Part shown: piece after piece, positions 14,585 through 25,350 of the stretch
Position numbering within the stretch: position 1 is the stretch's first letter
Layout: every line of letters begins with the position of its first letter
Assembly (NCBI RefSeq): GCF_009569385.1
Contig: NZ_WBOF01000018.1
Location: forward strand, 1-33,796
Source: Streptomyces kaniharaensis
Lineage (GTDB): Bacteria > Actinomycetota > Actinomycetes > Streptomycetales > Streptomycetaceae
Direction of reading: 5' to 3'
Length of the DNA: 33,796 nt
Made by a program: the position numbers and the translations under genes
The notes under the pieces: generated by a model
Told to the model about the DNA's origin: nothing
The model's database searches: none
The model's input: only the letters and a program-made list of their open reading frames with translations

Positions 14585-15766
14585 CTACATCCTAGGGAAC
14601 AGTGCCCGCGCGGCCATCGGGTACATGTGGAGCCTGCGGAGGTAGTCCGCCTGGAACGCGCTTCGGGCTGCGATCTCGTCGGCGCGCATATCCCCCACCC
14701 CCTTCTTGGTCTTCACGATGACCCCGTCGATGATGCTGATTCCCGCGCCTCCGAGATCGGAGAACACGTTGATGCGGAGATGCAGGTACACCTGCCCTTC
14801 CTGCTCAGTGATGGTCACCGCATAAGCCAGATCCGCCAATGGGTAGACGTGCGTGGCTCGGGACCGGGCGAGCGACCCGCCGTCGAGGATTTCGGGGCGC
14901 AGTGCTCGAAGGTAGTGAGCAAGCGTCGCGCGGGTCGTCGCGCGGAGCGGTACATCGATGTCCTCCGGGTCGAACTCCCGGACAGTGGGCCGCCGCCACA
15001 GCCCGGCCTCACCGGTAGCACAGGCACGGATGATCTCGTCATACATCGTTCGCAACTTGCGGTGAATGTAGGCGATATCTGCGTGAAAGTCCGGGTTGGC
15101 GAGACTTTCCCATCCCTGCGGCAGCAGGAACTGTGCCGTAGCGGTGGCCGTGGGGGTGGAGAGCGCCGGAACGGGCTGGAGCACCCGCAGAGCGTCACCG
15201 TCCACGACATCGGCACACACCAGGGCACCCAAGACGGACGCCTCTTCTACGATCCGGCGACACCGGAGCGCGGAGAGTCCCCCTGCTCGCATGGCCCTCT
15301 CCGCGACCTCTGCCCGCTCCTTGCCTGTCCGCCCCACGAAGTGAGCATGGAACCGCTTCTCCCCCTGGATGGATTCACGGTCCAGGGTGTTCGGGTCGTA
15401 GCTCCACGAGACCACGGGGCTCAACTCGTAGGCGCGGCAGTGCTCAGCGAAGCACGCCGCGACCACTCCAAGCGCCGTGCCGAACTCTCGCGAGTGGTCG
15501 TGCAGTCCCGGCCGGTGCGTGGTTCCAGCGGACATGAGCATGAATTCGTAGAGGGCGTGCGGCGACCTCTTGTCGGTCAGCGCGTACCCCTCATCGGGCG
15601 AGACGTTGATGTGCGCGTGGACCCTGGTCCACCCGTACACGTCGTTCACGGTCCCCATCCGCTGAGTTCCGTTCACGTAGCCCGGATAGCCCTTCGCGGC
15701 CAGCGAGTCGACCACGGGGACATTCCCGCGCAGGTCCTCAAGCGCCGACGGCAACAACTGGGTCAT
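14585..15766 (-). CDS. 393-aa orphan protein with HAH motifs, copy 3
   Basis: Intact, same protein as 8248-9429. Confidence 0.82.
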   Translation of the reverse strand: MTQLLPSALEDLRGNVPVVDSLAAKGYPGYVNGTQRMGTVNDVYGWTRVHAHINVSPDEGYALTDKRSPHALYEFMLMSAGTTHRPGLHDHSREFGTALGVVAACFAEHCRAYELSPVVSWSYDPNTLDRESIQGEKRFHAHFVGRTGKERAEVAERAMRAGGLSALRCRRIVEEASVLGALVCADVVDGDALRVLQPVPALSTPTATATAQFLLPQGWESLANPDFHADIAYIHRKLRTMYDEIIRACATGEAGLWRRPTVREFDPEDIDVPLRATTRATLAHYLRALRPEILDGGSLARSRATHVYPLADLAYAVTITEQEGQVYLHLRINVFSDLGGAGISIIDGVIVKTKKGVGDMRADEIAARSAFQADYLRRLHMYPMAARALFPRM

Positions 15767-15830
15767 CGGGTTTCCTTCCTTCGGTGTCGTTGGTCGCCGG
15801 TCGGGGTGTGCCGCCCCTTCCGACATCACT

Positions 15831-15844
15831 AACTTTACAGCATT
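15831..15844 (-). promoter_or_regulatory. 393-aa gene promoter motif, copy 3
   Basis: Identical to 9494-9507. Confidence 0.42.
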
Positions 15845-15861
15845 TCGGCTCACTCTTCTAT

Positions 15862-15890
15862 GCAAAACCCCAGTTCAGGAAGGGTTTTGC
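15862..15890 (+). terminator. Plus-strand terminator-like hairpin, copy 3
   Basis: Identical to 9525-9553, with the five-T tract. Confidence 0.6.
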
Positions 15891-15923
15891 ACTCTTTTTA
15901 GGCCAACCCACGGCCGACGGGGA

Positions 15924-16171
15924 CGCGGTGGGGGCCTACCGCAGGCCACGGAGAGGGCGGAGATGGCTGGTCCGGTGCGCGCAGCTTGCTGCGCAGGACC
16001 AGCCACCAGGCCGGTGAACGCGCCGAAGGCGCCCGGCCTGGCGTCCTGCGCTTGCGCGGGATGGTCTGGCGGTGAACGCGCCGAAGGCGCCCGCCAGACC
16101 ACCCCGGAGGGCCGCCAGGCCCTCCGGGGTGTCTCCGCCCTCTCCGTGGCCTGCGGTAGGCCCCCACCGCG
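15924..16171. other. Six-way-junction element, copy 3
   Basis: Identical to 9587-9834; all five hairpins and the 40-bp closing stem are intact. Confidence 0.85.
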
Positions 16172-16526
16172 CCAAAAAGCGGAAGTGGGCAGATGTTCGT
16201 CCTTCGTTGCGGCTCGCAACAGGGTTCTTACCGACAACCCCGGGTTGGCCGCCTCAGCGGACTGACTCCGCCGGATTCCTAAGCGGCACCTACGTGAGGC
16301 GGTCACAGGGAAGTGCCTGCCCGACGGCCGGCCACTCGCCGGGCCTGCCGACTCCTCCTCGGCAACGGAGCAACAGAGTTTCCCAGCCGTCCTGTACGTC
16401 ATCTTGGTTGTCCAGGCCGGGGAGGAGCAGCGGCTTCTGAGCCCGGATTGGGCTCACGGTCCCCATGACCCACCTGAGGCGGCGGCGGCCGGAGCCTGCG
16501 CCAAGGAGGCGCCGACGGGGCGAACG

Positions 16527-16549
16527 GTGCTTACTGGAACAGTAAGCAC
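16527..16549. repeat. 10-bp inverted repeat with GAA loop, copy 3
   Basis: Identical to 10190-10212. Confidence 0.72.
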
Positions 16550-16619
16550 TAACTCGCTGCACCCATCTGACGCCAAGAAACAGCTGTCGAGGCGGAGCAA
16601 GTTAGTGGCTAAGTACACC

Positions 16620-16653
16620 TGAAGGCCCCGACCGGGGACGGTCAGGGCCTTCA
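16620..16653 (-). terminator. rep terminator, copy 3
   Basis: Identical to 10283-10316. Confidence 0.72.
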
Positions 16654-16670
16654 TCGTGGGGCCGGCCGGA

Positions 16671-18185
16671 TCAGGCGGTCTCAGGGGGAAGGACGTCCGT
16701 GCCCCAGGCCAGCCCCCAGGACTCGATCAGCGTCCGAACGCCAGCCTCGCCAAGCGCCTCGGCGGCACGTAGGAGAGCCAGCCGCCGACCGTGCTTGCGG
16801 ACGATGTGCCGGTACCAGGTAGCCGCCGGGATCACCGCGACCAGCGTGCGCGCGTCGTCTTCGTTGGCCGCGATCTCGGAGTCGGTCCGCTCATCCTGCT
16901 CCACCTCCAGCTCGGCGAGGATCCGGTTCAGGGTCTGGGCCCGGTAGTGCTTCCGGACGCCGTTCACCCCGTGCTCGCGCTCGCGGTACTTCGCGACCAA
17001 CGGGCCCGCCTCACCCAGCTCGGCCAGCTCCTCGGCCGCCAGGTCGCCGAGCTGGAACGGCGACATGCGTCCCCAGCGGCGGCCGTCCTTGAGGTCGGAG
17101 CGGGTGAACTCCAGCCCGAAGCCTGCCGATCCGGGCTTGTCGCCGTCCTTGTACAGGTACCGGGCGGCATCACCCTCCTGCCCGGTGTTCAGCGGGCGCA
17201 GGTCGGTGCCGTGGCCATCCCCCCCGCACGGGCAGCCGGGCCGGTCGCACGTGGTGCTGACCGCGTAGCCACCGGCGTTGAGCACCGCATCGCGCCACGT
17301 CTCGGCCATCCGCTGGCGGAACCGGCGGAACTCCTCCTCCGGCAGCGGCGCCTGGGTGACCCAGAGCGCGTGCCAGTGCACGTGGAACCCGGTGTCCGAG
17401 CCCCAGGTGTCCTCGAACGCCCGCTCATAGCCCACGATCTCGAAGTCGGACCGCAGCCGACGCCACGACCGCCCGGCGGACCCGAACGCGCCCTTCCAGC
17501 CGTCGTGCGCCACCGCGATCAGTCCGCCGCGCTCGCCGCGCCGCAGCGAGCCGTACGCCTGCCGCTCGAAGTGCCGCAACGTGTAGGTCCCGAGGTACAG
17601 GCCGTACCCGGCCGCCGCCAGCGCGTCCGCCGCCTTCTGCGCGTTCTCCGCCCGGACCGCCAGGATCTTCGCCGCGCACCACACGCACATGTGGACGCTG
17701 CCGCAGGTGCAGGCCCCACTGAACGAGGCCGCAGCCTTGCCGACCATCACCCCGGCCGCCCCACCCATCAGCCGCGTGCCGCACCCAAGGAACGTCTTGC
17801 CGAGCGCCACCGTCTGGTGCGCTTCCCTTCGCTCGAACCGCCCGTCTCGGCCCCGATCCTGACCATCTGTCCGTTTCGGGGTGGTTCGTTCCTCAGACCC
17901 CCTCTGACCTGGGGTGGACGGAATTCTCCCCGTAGTACTAAAGCGCACGCCCGTTTTTGGTGCCGAAAATGCCGCCTGACCTGCGGTTTTGTGGTCCCCA
18001 AAACGTGACACGTCGGGGGTGGCATCGATGATCCGTTTTGCCCGCTGACGGCACGTGGCAGAGCAGTAGATCTTGACCCGCTTGCCGGTGCCGGGGGCGA
18101 ACGACTTCCGGCAGCGTGCGCACTTCGGGCGCTTCGGGGGGCGGGTCTGGCTGACGGCATCAGCAGACGCGGATACGCTGGACAA
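16671..18185 (-). CDS. rep: Rolling-circle replication initiator (HUH Rep), copy 3
   Basis: Intact, same 504-residue protein as 10334-11848. Confidence 0.93.
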   Translation of the reverse strand: MSSVSASADAVSQTRPPKRPKCARCRKSFAPGTGKRVKIYCSATCRQRAKRIIDATPDVSRFGDHKTAGQAAFSAPKTGVRFSTTGRIPSTPGQRGSEERTTPKRTDGQDRGRDGRFERREAHQTVALGKTFLGCGTRLMGGAAGVMVGKAAASFSGACTCGSVHMCVWCAAKILAVRAENAQKAADALAAAGYGLYLGTYTLRHFERQAYGSLRRGERGGLIAVAHDGWKGAFGSAGRSWRRLRSDFEIVGYERAFEDTWGSDTGFHVHWHALWVTQAPLPEEEFRRFRQRMAETWRDAVLNAGGYAVSTTCDRPGCPCGGDGHGTDLRPLNTGQEGDAARYLYKDGDKPGSAGFGLEFTRSDLKDGRRWGRMSPFQLGDLAAEELAELGEAGPLVAKYREREHGVNGVRKHYRAQTLNRILAELEVEQDERTDSEIAANEDDARTLVAVIPAATWYRHIVRKHGRRLALLRAAEALGEAGVRTLIESWGLAWGTDVLPPETA

Positions 18186-18217
18186 CAGGCCTCGGATCGG
18201 TGATAGGTGACGAGGTC

Positions 18218-18383
18218 GGCAATGAGGTCCGGGAGTTGTCTAGGCGCCCGGACCTTTGCCGTTTCTGGAGTTAGAGCACTGATCCTGCCGCATCTGACGG
18301 GCCTCAGAGAGACGAACTCGCCGATGGGACTGGTGGGGTTCCAACGAACCGAAGAAGGCCCGGACCGCAGGGTTGGTCCGGGC
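18218..18383 (-). promoter_or_regulatory. rep leader hairpins, copy 3
   Basis: Identical to 11881-12046. Confidence 0.45.
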
Positions 18384-18576
18384 TGCCGTTCGGTCAGCGC
18401 GTGCGCCGCGTGGACGTCCTCGGCCGAGGGATTGGCCGTGTGCCTGCCGAACGCGGGAGCGAACGCCTGCCTCACCGATCCCGGGGGGCTCCGCCCGCCC
18501 GGACCCCCGGCCACCTCCAAGGGGGGAAAGGGCTTCGTGATCTTGTTCAGGTGAGTGGGTGGTACGGGTCAACCCG

Positions 18577-18733
18577 GCGGGGTTCCCCTCGATGGTCGGC
18601 ACCCAAGGGCTAGCACACCGCCCGGGGGGCCCGGCCCGACCGCGCGCGCCCGCGACCGACTTGGAAGCAGGTGCCGGACCCCCCGAACGGCGCGCTCGGT
18701 CTGAAGACTGCCGCCCACCGAGGGGAACCCCGC
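18577..18733. other. Candidate double-strand origin, copy 3
   Basis: Identical to 12240-12396. Confidence 0.38.
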
Positions 18734-18893
18734 ACAGCCCGACCCCTGGCGCGGGCGGGCGGCGGGGACCGGGCGCGGCTACGGGCTCCAGCTCCACTCG
18801 CTTCTTCTCCAGCCCTCAGTACCGCACCGGGTAGTGCTGCGAAGCGAGGACGGGGGGCGATCCACGCGTAAGCGAAGCGCGGGGGTATAGCTC

Positions 18894-18940
18894 GCTTCCA
18901 GGAATCAGGCGTGCAGGCCACACGCCTGATTCCTGGAAGC
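18894..18940 (-). terminator. 20-bp inverted repeat after HTH gene, copy 3
   Basis: Identical to 6160-6206. Confidence 0.65.
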
Positions 18941-18953
18941 CTCACCGTACGGG

Positions 18954-19559
18954 TCAGCCGGGCGGGGAGGTCTGGCTGACCTGGGTGAGGAGGCGTTCCC
19001 AAGTGCGTGTTGACCCGCCGTGCTGTTGGGCAAGGGATGCTGCGATGCGATGGCGGGGGGTGTCGCCAGCAGTGCTGAGGGCTGCGGTCGCAGTGTGCAG
19101 ACGGGGATCACCCTCGTAGGCGTGTGCCTTGCGCGGGCCTTTTCCTGTGCCTGGCGGCCGGCCTCCTCCCTTCCCCTGCCCGGGCGGGTTCTTCCGGCGT
19201 TCCTCAATGTCACAGCGGGGCCACACCCGCACGCTGTAGACGGTCTTTCCTGCTGAGATGTAACCCTGGGTCGCGTAGGCGCGGACGGTGCTGGCCGTAA
19301 CGCCGAGTACGGCGGCCGTCTCTTCGTCGTTGAGAAGGTCGTCGGGATGTTCTCCGGCGGGCAGCACAGGGATGGGTCCGCCCGCGAGGTAAGCACGAGC
19401 TTGAGCCAGGTCGTAGATCAGGATGCGGCTGCGAGGAAAGAGGCTTGCTACGCGCTGACGGAAGGCGGGGGCATCACGTCGCCTCCATGTGGCGATGGGG
19501 ACGCCAGCCTGCTCGGCGATATCGGCTTCATTGATCACTGGTCGGTTACGGGGGATCAC
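18954..19559 (-). CDS. HTH DNA-binding protein, copy 4
   Basis: Intact, same protein as 6220-6825. Confidence 0.8.
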   Translation of the reverse strand: MIPRNRPVINEADIAEQAGVPIATWRRRDAPAFRQRVASLFPRSRILIYDLAQARAYLAGGPIPVLPAGEHPDDLLNDEETAAVLGVTASTVRAYATQGYISAGKTVYSVRVWPRCDIEERRKNPPGQGKGGGRPPGTGKGPRKAHAYEGDPRLHTATAALSTAGDTPRHRIAASLAQQHGGSTRTWERLLTQVSQTSPPG

Positions 19560-19653
19560 AATCGTGTTCCTTGAGCAGCTGTCGAGTCACGGACGGGCCC
19601 TTGTAGGCTGGTGGTACTTCCTTACGCTGGCGCTTCGTCGGCACGGATGTTGG

Positions 19654-20226
19654 TTAAGGGCCGGTGGTGTGCCGGGTCGCTCCGCGTGAGTGGCTCTCCG
19701 CCGGCCCTTTCATCAGTTCCATCCAACGGCGGACTTCGCGCGGACTGTGGAGCCTGACCACCTTGACGCCCTGATCGGCTGTCTCGGATACCTGTTGGAC
19801 GTAGCGGGGCCGGTTGTTCCGGTACTTGCGGATGGCGGTGCGCAACAGCGACCGGCGGCTGAAGAATGCTTTGCTCCAGGTCAGTCGCCGTGCTTGTGGG
19901 CTGTCCTCGTATCCGGTGAGCTGATAGAGGCTACGGCGCACTATGCGGTACATGATCAGGGGTAGCTGAAAGTCGAGCCACACGAGTACGTCGGCGCGGT
20001 GCCAGACGACGTCGGCCAGCTTGGAGAAGTTCCCTTCGACGATCCACGTGTCTTGCCGTGTGATCTCTCCTGCCTGCCGGCGGAACTCGGGCAGCGGCAG
20101 GGGGCCGTCAGGGGTGAAGAGAAGGTCATCGAGGTCTGTGTGTGGGTGGCCGAGTTCTGCCGAGAGCCACCTAGCCAGAGTGGATTTTCCTGTGGCGGGT
20201 GGTCCGAAGAGTGCGATTTTCCGCAT
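19654..20226 (-). CDS. P-loop kinase, copy 4
   Basis: Intact, same protein as 6920-7492. Confidence 0.86.
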   Translation of the reverse strand: MRKIALFGPPATGKSTLARWLSAELGHPHTDLDDLLFTPDGPLPLPEFRRQAGEITRQDTWIVEGNFSKLADVVWHRADVLVWLDFQLPLIMYRIVRRSLYQLTGYEDSPQARRLTWSKAFFSRRSLLRTAIRKYRNNRPRYVQQVSETADQGVKVVRLHSPREVRRWMELMKGPAESHSRGATRHTTGP

Positions 20227-20317
20227 GGATTCCTCGTCTTTTCGGGGAGCGGCGTCCGGGCTTCACCAGGCCTTCGGGCTAGCGGTCACATCACCCCCAC
20301 CGGGTCTTGCCATTTCA

Positions 20318-20351
20318 AACATTACAGCATTCAGACTCGTTACAGCCGTTC
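20318..20351 (-). promoter_or_regulatory. Kinase promoter/operator region, copy 4
   Basis: Identical to 7584-7617. Confidence 0.45.
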
Positions 20352-20360
20352 GAGACTTGC

Positions 20361-20927
20361 GGGCCCAGCCGCTTGCGGCTGTCCTTTAGCCCGCCCGCGC
20401 CCGAAGGGCGCTCTGGGGGCGGGCCCAGCCGCTTGCGGCTGTCCTTTAGCCCGCCCGCGCCCGAAGGGCGCTCTGGGGGCGGGCCCAGCCGCTTGCGGCT
20501 GTCCTTTAGCCCGCCCGCGCCCGAAGGGCGCTCTGGGGGCGGGCCCAGCCGCTTGCGGCTGTCCTTTAGCCCGCCCGCGCCCGAAGGGCGCTCTGGGGGC
20601 GGGCCCAGCCGCTTGCGGCTGTCCTTTAGCCCGCCCGCGCCCGAAGGGCGCTCTGGGGGCGGGCCCAGCCGCTTGCGGCTGTCCTTTAGCCCGCCCGCGC
20701 CCGAAGGGCGCTCTGGGGGCGGGCCCAGCCGCTTGCGGCTGTCCTTTAGCCCGCCCGCGCCCGAAGGGCGCTCTGGGGGCGGGCCCAGCCGCTTGCGGCT
20801 GTCCTTTAGCCCGCCCGCGCCCGAAGGGCGCTCTGGGGGCGGGCCCAGCCGCTTGCGGCTGTCCTTTAGCCCGCCCGCGCCCGAAGGGCGCTCTGGGGGC
20901 GGGCCCAGCCGCTTGCGGCTGTCCTTT
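20361..20927. repeat. 60-bp hairpin array, copy 4 (10 cores)
   Basis: Nine complete repeats plus the terminal core, identical to 7627-8193. Confidence 0.95.
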
Positions 20928-20934
20928 TCGCGCG

Positions 20935-20965
20935 CCTCACGGCCCGCCTGTGGCGGGCCGTGAGG
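20935..20965 (-). terminator. Terminator of 393-aa gene, copy 4
   Basis: Identical to 8201-8231. Confidence 0.75.
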
Positions 20966-20981
20966 TTGTGGTGACGGTGTG

Positions 20982-22163
20982 CTACATCCTAGGGAACAGT
21001 GCCCGCGCGGCCATCGGGTACATGTGGAGCCTGCGGAGGTAGTCCGCCTGGAACGCGCTTCGGGCTGCGATCTCGTCGGCGCGCATATCCCCCACCCCCT
21101 TCTTGGTCTTCACGATGACCCCGTCGATGATGCTGATTCCCGCGCCTCCGAGATCGGAGAACACGTTGATGCGGAGATGCAGGTACACCTGCCCTTCCTG
21201 CTCAGTGATGGTCACCGCATAAGCCAGATCCGCCAATGGGTAGACGTGCGTGGCTCGGGACCGGGCGAGCGACCCGCCGTCGAGGATTTCGGGGCGCAGT
21301 GCTCGAAGGTAGTGAGCAAGCGTCGCGCGGGTCGTCGCGCGGAGCGGTACATCGATGTCCTCCGGGTCGAACTCCCGGACAGTGGGCCGCCGCCACAGCC
21401 CGGCCTCACCGGTAGCACAGGCACGGATGATCTCGTCATACATCGTTCGCAACTTGCGGTGAATGTAGGCGATATCTGCGTGAAAGTCCGGGTTGGCGAG
21501 ACTTTCCCATCCCTGCGGCAGCAGGAACTGTGCCGTAGCGGTGGCCGTGGGGGTGGAGAGCGCCGGAACGGGCTGGAGCACCCGCAGAGCGTCACCGTCC
21601 ACGACATCGGCACACACCAGGGCACCCAAGACGGACGCCTCTTCTACGATCCGGCGACACCGGAGCGCGGAGAGTCCCCCTGCTCGCATGGCCCTCTCCG
21701 CGACCTCTGCCCGCTCCTTGCCTGTCCGCCCCACGAAGTGAGCATGGAACCGCTTCTCCCCCTGGATGGATTCACGGTCCAGGGTGTTCGGGTCGTAGCT
21801 CCACGAGACCACGGGGCTCAACTCGTAGGCGCGGCAGTGCTCAGCGAAGCACGCCGCGACCACTCCAAGCGCCGTGCCGAACTCTCGCGAGTGGTCGTGC
21901 AGTCCCGGCCGGTGCGTGGTTCCAGCGGACATGAGCATGAATTCGTAGAGGGCGTGCGGCGACCTCTTGTCGGTCAGCGCGTACCCCTCATCGGGCGAGA
22001 CGTTGATGTGCGCGTGGACCCTGGTCCACCCGTACACGTCGTTCACGGTCCCCATCCGCTGAGTTCCGTTCACGTAGCCCGGATAGCCCTTCGCGGCCAG
22101 CGAGTCGACCACGGGGACATTCCCGCGCAGGTCCTCAAGCGCCGACGGCAACAACTGGGTCAT
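20982..22163 (-). CDS. 393-aa orphan protein with HAH motifs, copy 4
   Basis: Intact, same protein as 8248-9429. Confidence 0.82.
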   Translation of the reverse strand: MTQLLPSALEDLRGNVPVVDSLAAKGYPGYVNGTQRMGTVNDVYGWTRVHAHINVSPDEGYALTDKRSPHALYEFMLMSAGTTHRPGLHDHSREFGTALGVVAACFAEHCRAYELSPVVSWSYDPNTLDRESIQGEKRFHAHFVGRTGKERAEVAERAMRAGGLSALRCRRIVEEASVLGALVCADVVDGDALRVLQPVPALSTPTATATAQFLLPQGWESLANPDFHADIAYIHRKLRTMYDEIIRACATGEAGLWRRPTVREFDPEDIDVPLRATTRATLAHYLRALRPEILDGGSLARSRATHVYPLADLAYAVTITEQEGQVYLHLRINVFSDLGGAGISIIDGVIVKTKKGVGDMRADEIAARSAFQADYLRRLHMYPMAARALFPRM

Positions 22164-22227
22164 CGGGTTTCCTTCCTTCGGTGTCGTTGGTCGCCGGTCG
22201 GGGTGTGCCGCCCCTTCCGACATCACT

Positions 22228-22241
22228 AACTTTACAGCATT
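22228..22241 (-). promoter_or_regulatory. 393-aa gene promoter motif, copy 4
   Basis: Identical to 9494-9507. Confidence 0.42.
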
Positions 22242-22258
22242 TCGGCTCACTCTTCTAT

Positions 22259-22287
22259 GCAAAACCCCAGTTCAGGAAGGGTTTTGC
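22259..22287 (+). terminator. Plus-strand terminator-like hairpin, copy 4
   Basis: Identical to 9525-9553. Confidence 0.6.
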
Positions 22288-22320
22288 ACTCTTTTTAGGC
22301 CAACCCACGGCCGACGGGGA

Positions 22321-22568
22321 CGCGGTGGGGGCCTACCGCAGGCCACGGAGAGGGCGGAGATGGCTGGTCCGGTGCGCGCAGCTTGCTGCGCAGGACCAGC
22401 CACCAGGCCGGTGAACGCGCCGAAGGCGCCCGGCCTGGCGTCCTGCGCTTGCGCGGGATGGTCTGGCGGTGAACGCGCCGAAGGCGCCCGCCAGACCACC
22501 CCGGAGGGCCGCCAGGCCCTCCGGGGTGTCTCCGCCCTCTCCGTGGCCTGCGGTAGGCCCCCACCGCG
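22321..22568. other. Six-way-junction element, copy 4
   Basis: Identical to 9587-9834. Confidence 0.85.
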
Positions 22569-22923
22569 CCAAAAAGCGGAAGTGGGCAGATGTTCGTCCT
22601 TCGTTGCGGCTCGCAACAGGGTTCTTACCGACAACCCCGGGTTGGCCGCCTCAGCGGACTGACTCCGCCGGATTCCTAAGCGGCACCTACGTGAGGCGGT
22701 CACAGGGAAGTGCCTGCCCGACGGCCGGCCACTCGCCGGGCCTGCCGACTCCTCCTCGGCAACGGAGCAACAGAGTTTCCCAGCCGTCCTGTACGTCATC
22801 TTGGTTGTCCAGGCCGGGGAGGAGCAGCGGCTTCTGAGCCCGGATTGGGCTCACGGTCCCCATGACCCACCTGAGGCGGCGGCGGCCGGAGCCTGCGCCA
22901 AGGAGGCGCCGACGGGGCGAACG

Positions 22924-22946
22924 GTGCTTACTGGAACAGTAAGCAC
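22924..22946. repeat. 10-bp inverted repeat with GAA loop, copy 4
   Basis: Identical to 10190-10212. Confidence 0.72.
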
Positions 22947-23016
22947 TAACTCGCTGCACCCATCTGACGCCAAGAAACAGCTGTCGAGGCGGAGCAAGTT
23001 AGTGGCTAAGTACACC

Positions 23017-23050
23017 TGAAGGCCCCGACCGGGGACGGTCAGGGCCTTCA
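23017..23050 (-). terminator. rep terminator, copy 4
   Basis: Identical to 10283-10316. Confidence 0.72.
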
Positions 23051-23067
23051 TCGTGGGGCCGGCCGGA

Positions 23068-24582
23068 TCAGGCGGTCTCAGGGGGAAGGACGTCCGTGCC
23101 CCAGGCCAGCCCCCAGGACTCGATCAGCGTCCGAACGCCAGCCTCGCCAAGCGCCTCGGCGGCACGTAGGAGAGCCAGCCGCCGACCGTGCTTGCGGACG
23201 ATGTGCCGGTACCAGGTAGCCGCCGGGATCACCGCGACCAGCGTGCGCGCGTCGTCTTCGTTGGCCGCGATCTCGGAGTCGGTCCGCTCATCCTGCTCCA
23301 CCTCCAGCTCGGCGAGGATCCGGTTCAGGGTCTGGGCCCGGTAGTGCTTCCGGACGCCGTTCACCCCGTGCTCGCGCTCGCGGTACTTCGCGACCAACGG
23401 GCCCGCCTCACCCAGCTCGGCCAGCTCCTCGGCCGCCAGGTCGCCGAGCTGGAACGGCGACATGCGTCCCCAGCGGCGGCCGTCCTTGAGGTCGGAGCGG
23501 GTGAACTCCAGCCCGAAGCCTGCCGATCCGGGCTTGTCGCCGTCCTTGTACAGGTACCGGGCGGCATCACCCTCCTGCCCGGTGTTCAGCGGGCGCAGGT
23601 CGGTGCCGTGGCCATCCCCCCCGCACGGGCAGCCGGGCCGGTCGCACGTGGTGCTGACCGCGTAGCCACCGGCGTTGAGCACCGCATCGCGCCACGTCTC
23701 GGCCATCCGCTGGCGGAACCGGCGGAACTCCTCCTCCGGCAGCGGCGCCTGGGTGACCCAGAGCGCGTGCCAGTGCACGTGGAACCCGGTGTCCGAGCCC
23801 CAGGTGTCCTCGAACGCCCGCTCATAGCCCACGATCTCGAAGTCGGACCGCAGCCGACGCCACGACCGCCCGGCGGACCCGAACGCGCCCTTCCAGCCGT
23901 CGTGCGCCACCGCGATCAGTCCGCCGCGCTCGCCGCGCCGCAGCGAGCCGTACGCCTGCCGCTCGAAGTGCCGCAACGTGTAGGTCCCGAGGTACAGGCC
24001 GTACCCGGCCGCCGCCAGCGCGTCCGCCGCCTTCTGCGCGTTCTCCGCCCGGACCGCCAGGATCTTCGCCGCGCACCACACGCACATGTGGACGCTGCCG
24101 CAGGTGCAGGCCCCACTGAACGAGGCCGCAGCCTTGCCGACCATCACCCCGGCCGCCCCACCCATCAGCCGCGTGCCGCACCCAAGGAACGTCTTGCCGA
24201 GCGCCACCGTCTGGTGCGCTTCCCTTCGCTCGAACCGCCCGTCTCGGCCCCGATCCTGACCATCTGTCCGTTTCGGGGTGGTTCGTTCCTCAGACCCCCT
24301 CTGACCTGGGGTGGACGGAATTCTCCCCGTAGTACTAAAGCGCACGCCCGTTTTTGGTGCCGAAAATGCCGCCTGACCTGCGGTTTTGTGGTCCCCAAAA
24401 CGTGACACGTCGGGGGTGGCATCGATGATCCGTTTTGCCCGCTGACGGCACGTGGCAGAGCAGTAGATCTTGACCCGCTTGCCGGTGCCGGGGGCGAACG
24501 ACTTCCGGCAGCGTGCGCACTTCGGGCGCTTCGGGGGGCGGGTCTGGCTGACGGCATCAGCAGACGCGGATACGCTGGACAA
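23068..24582 (-). CDS. rep: Rolling-circle replication initiator (HUH Rep), copy 4
   Basis: Intact, same 504-residue protein as 10334-11848. Confidence 0.93.
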   Translation of the reverse strand: MSSVSASADAVSQTRPPKRPKCARCRKSFAPGTGKRVKIYCSATCRQRAKRIIDATPDVSRFGDHKTAGQAAFSAPKTGVRFSTTGRIPSTPGQRGSEERTTPKRTDGQDRGRDGRFERREAHQTVALGKTFLGCGTRLMGGAAGVMVGKAAASFSGACTCGSVHMCVWCAAKILAVRAENAQKAADALAAAGYGLYLGTYTLRHFERQAYGSLRRGERGGLIAVAHDGWKGAFGSAGRSWRRLRSDFEIVGYERAFEDTWGSDTGFHVHWHALWVTQAPLPEEEFRRFRQRMAETWRDAVLNAGGYAVSTTCDRPGCPCGGDGHGTDLRPLNTGQEGDAARYLYKDGDKPGSAGFGLEFTRSDLKDGRRWGRMSPFQLGDLAAEELAELGEAGPLVAKYREREHGVNGVRKHYRAQTLNRILAELEVEQDERTDSEIAANEDDARTLVAVIPAATWYRHIVRKHGRRLALLRAAEALGEAGVRTLIESWGLAWGTDVLPPETA

Positions 24583-24614
24583 CAGGCCTCGGATCGGTGA
24601 TAGGTGACGAGGTC

Positions 24615-24780
24615 GGCAATGAGGTCCGGGAGTTGTCTAGGCGCCCGGACCTTTGCCGTTTCTGGAGTTAGAGCACTGATCCTGCCGCATCTGACGGGCC
24701 TCAGAGAGACGAACTCGCCGATGGGACTGGTGGGGTTCCAACGAACCGAAGAAGGCCCGGACCGCAGGGTTGGTCCGGGC
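24615..24780 (-). promoter_or_regulatory. rep leader hairpins, copy 4
   Basis: Identical to 11881-12046. Confidence 0.45.
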
Positions 24781-24973
24781 TGCCGTTCGGTCAGCGCGTG
24801 CGCCGCGTGGACGTCCTCGGCCGAGGGATTGGCCGTGTGCCTGCCGAACGCGGGAGCGAACGCCTGCCTCACCGATCCCGGGGGGCTCCGCCCGCCCGGA
24901 CCCCCGGCCACCTCCAAGGGGGGAAAGGGCTTCGTGATCTTGTTCAGGTGAGTGGGTGGTACGGGTCAACCCG

Positions 24974-25130
24974 GCGGGGTTCCCCTCGATGGTCGGCACC
25001 CAAGGGCTAGCACACCGCCCGGGGGGCCCGGCCCGACCGCGCGCGCCCGCGACCGACTTGGAAGCAGGTGCCGGACCCCCCGAACGGCGCGCTCGGTCTG
25101 AAGACTGCCGCCCACCGAGGGGAACCCCGC
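24974..25130. other. Candidate double-strand origin, copy 4
   Basis: Identical to 12240-12396. Confidence 0.38.
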
Positions 25131-25290
25131 ACAGCCCGACCCCTGGCGCGGGCGGGCGGCGGGGACCGGGCGCGGCTACGGGCTCCAGCTCCACTCGCTT
25201 CTTCTCCAGCCCTCAGTACCGCACCGGGTAGTGCTGCGAAGCGAGGACGGGGGGCGATCCACGCGTAAGCGAAGCGCGGGGGTATAGCTC

Positions 25291-25337
25291 GCTTCCAGGA
25301 ATCAGGCGTGCAGGCCACACGCCTGATTCCTGGAAGC
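25291..25337 (-). terminator. 20-bp inverted repeat after HTH gene, copy 4
   Basis: Identical to 6160-6206. Confidence 0.65.
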
Positions 25338-25350
25338 CTCACCGTACGGG

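Larger units (their letters stand above)
13223..19559. repeat. Tandem plasmid unit 3 (6337 bp)
   Basis: Identical to unit 2 as far as read, apart from one fewer 60-bp array repeat (9 cores). This accounts exactly for the 60-bp length difference. Confidence 0.95.
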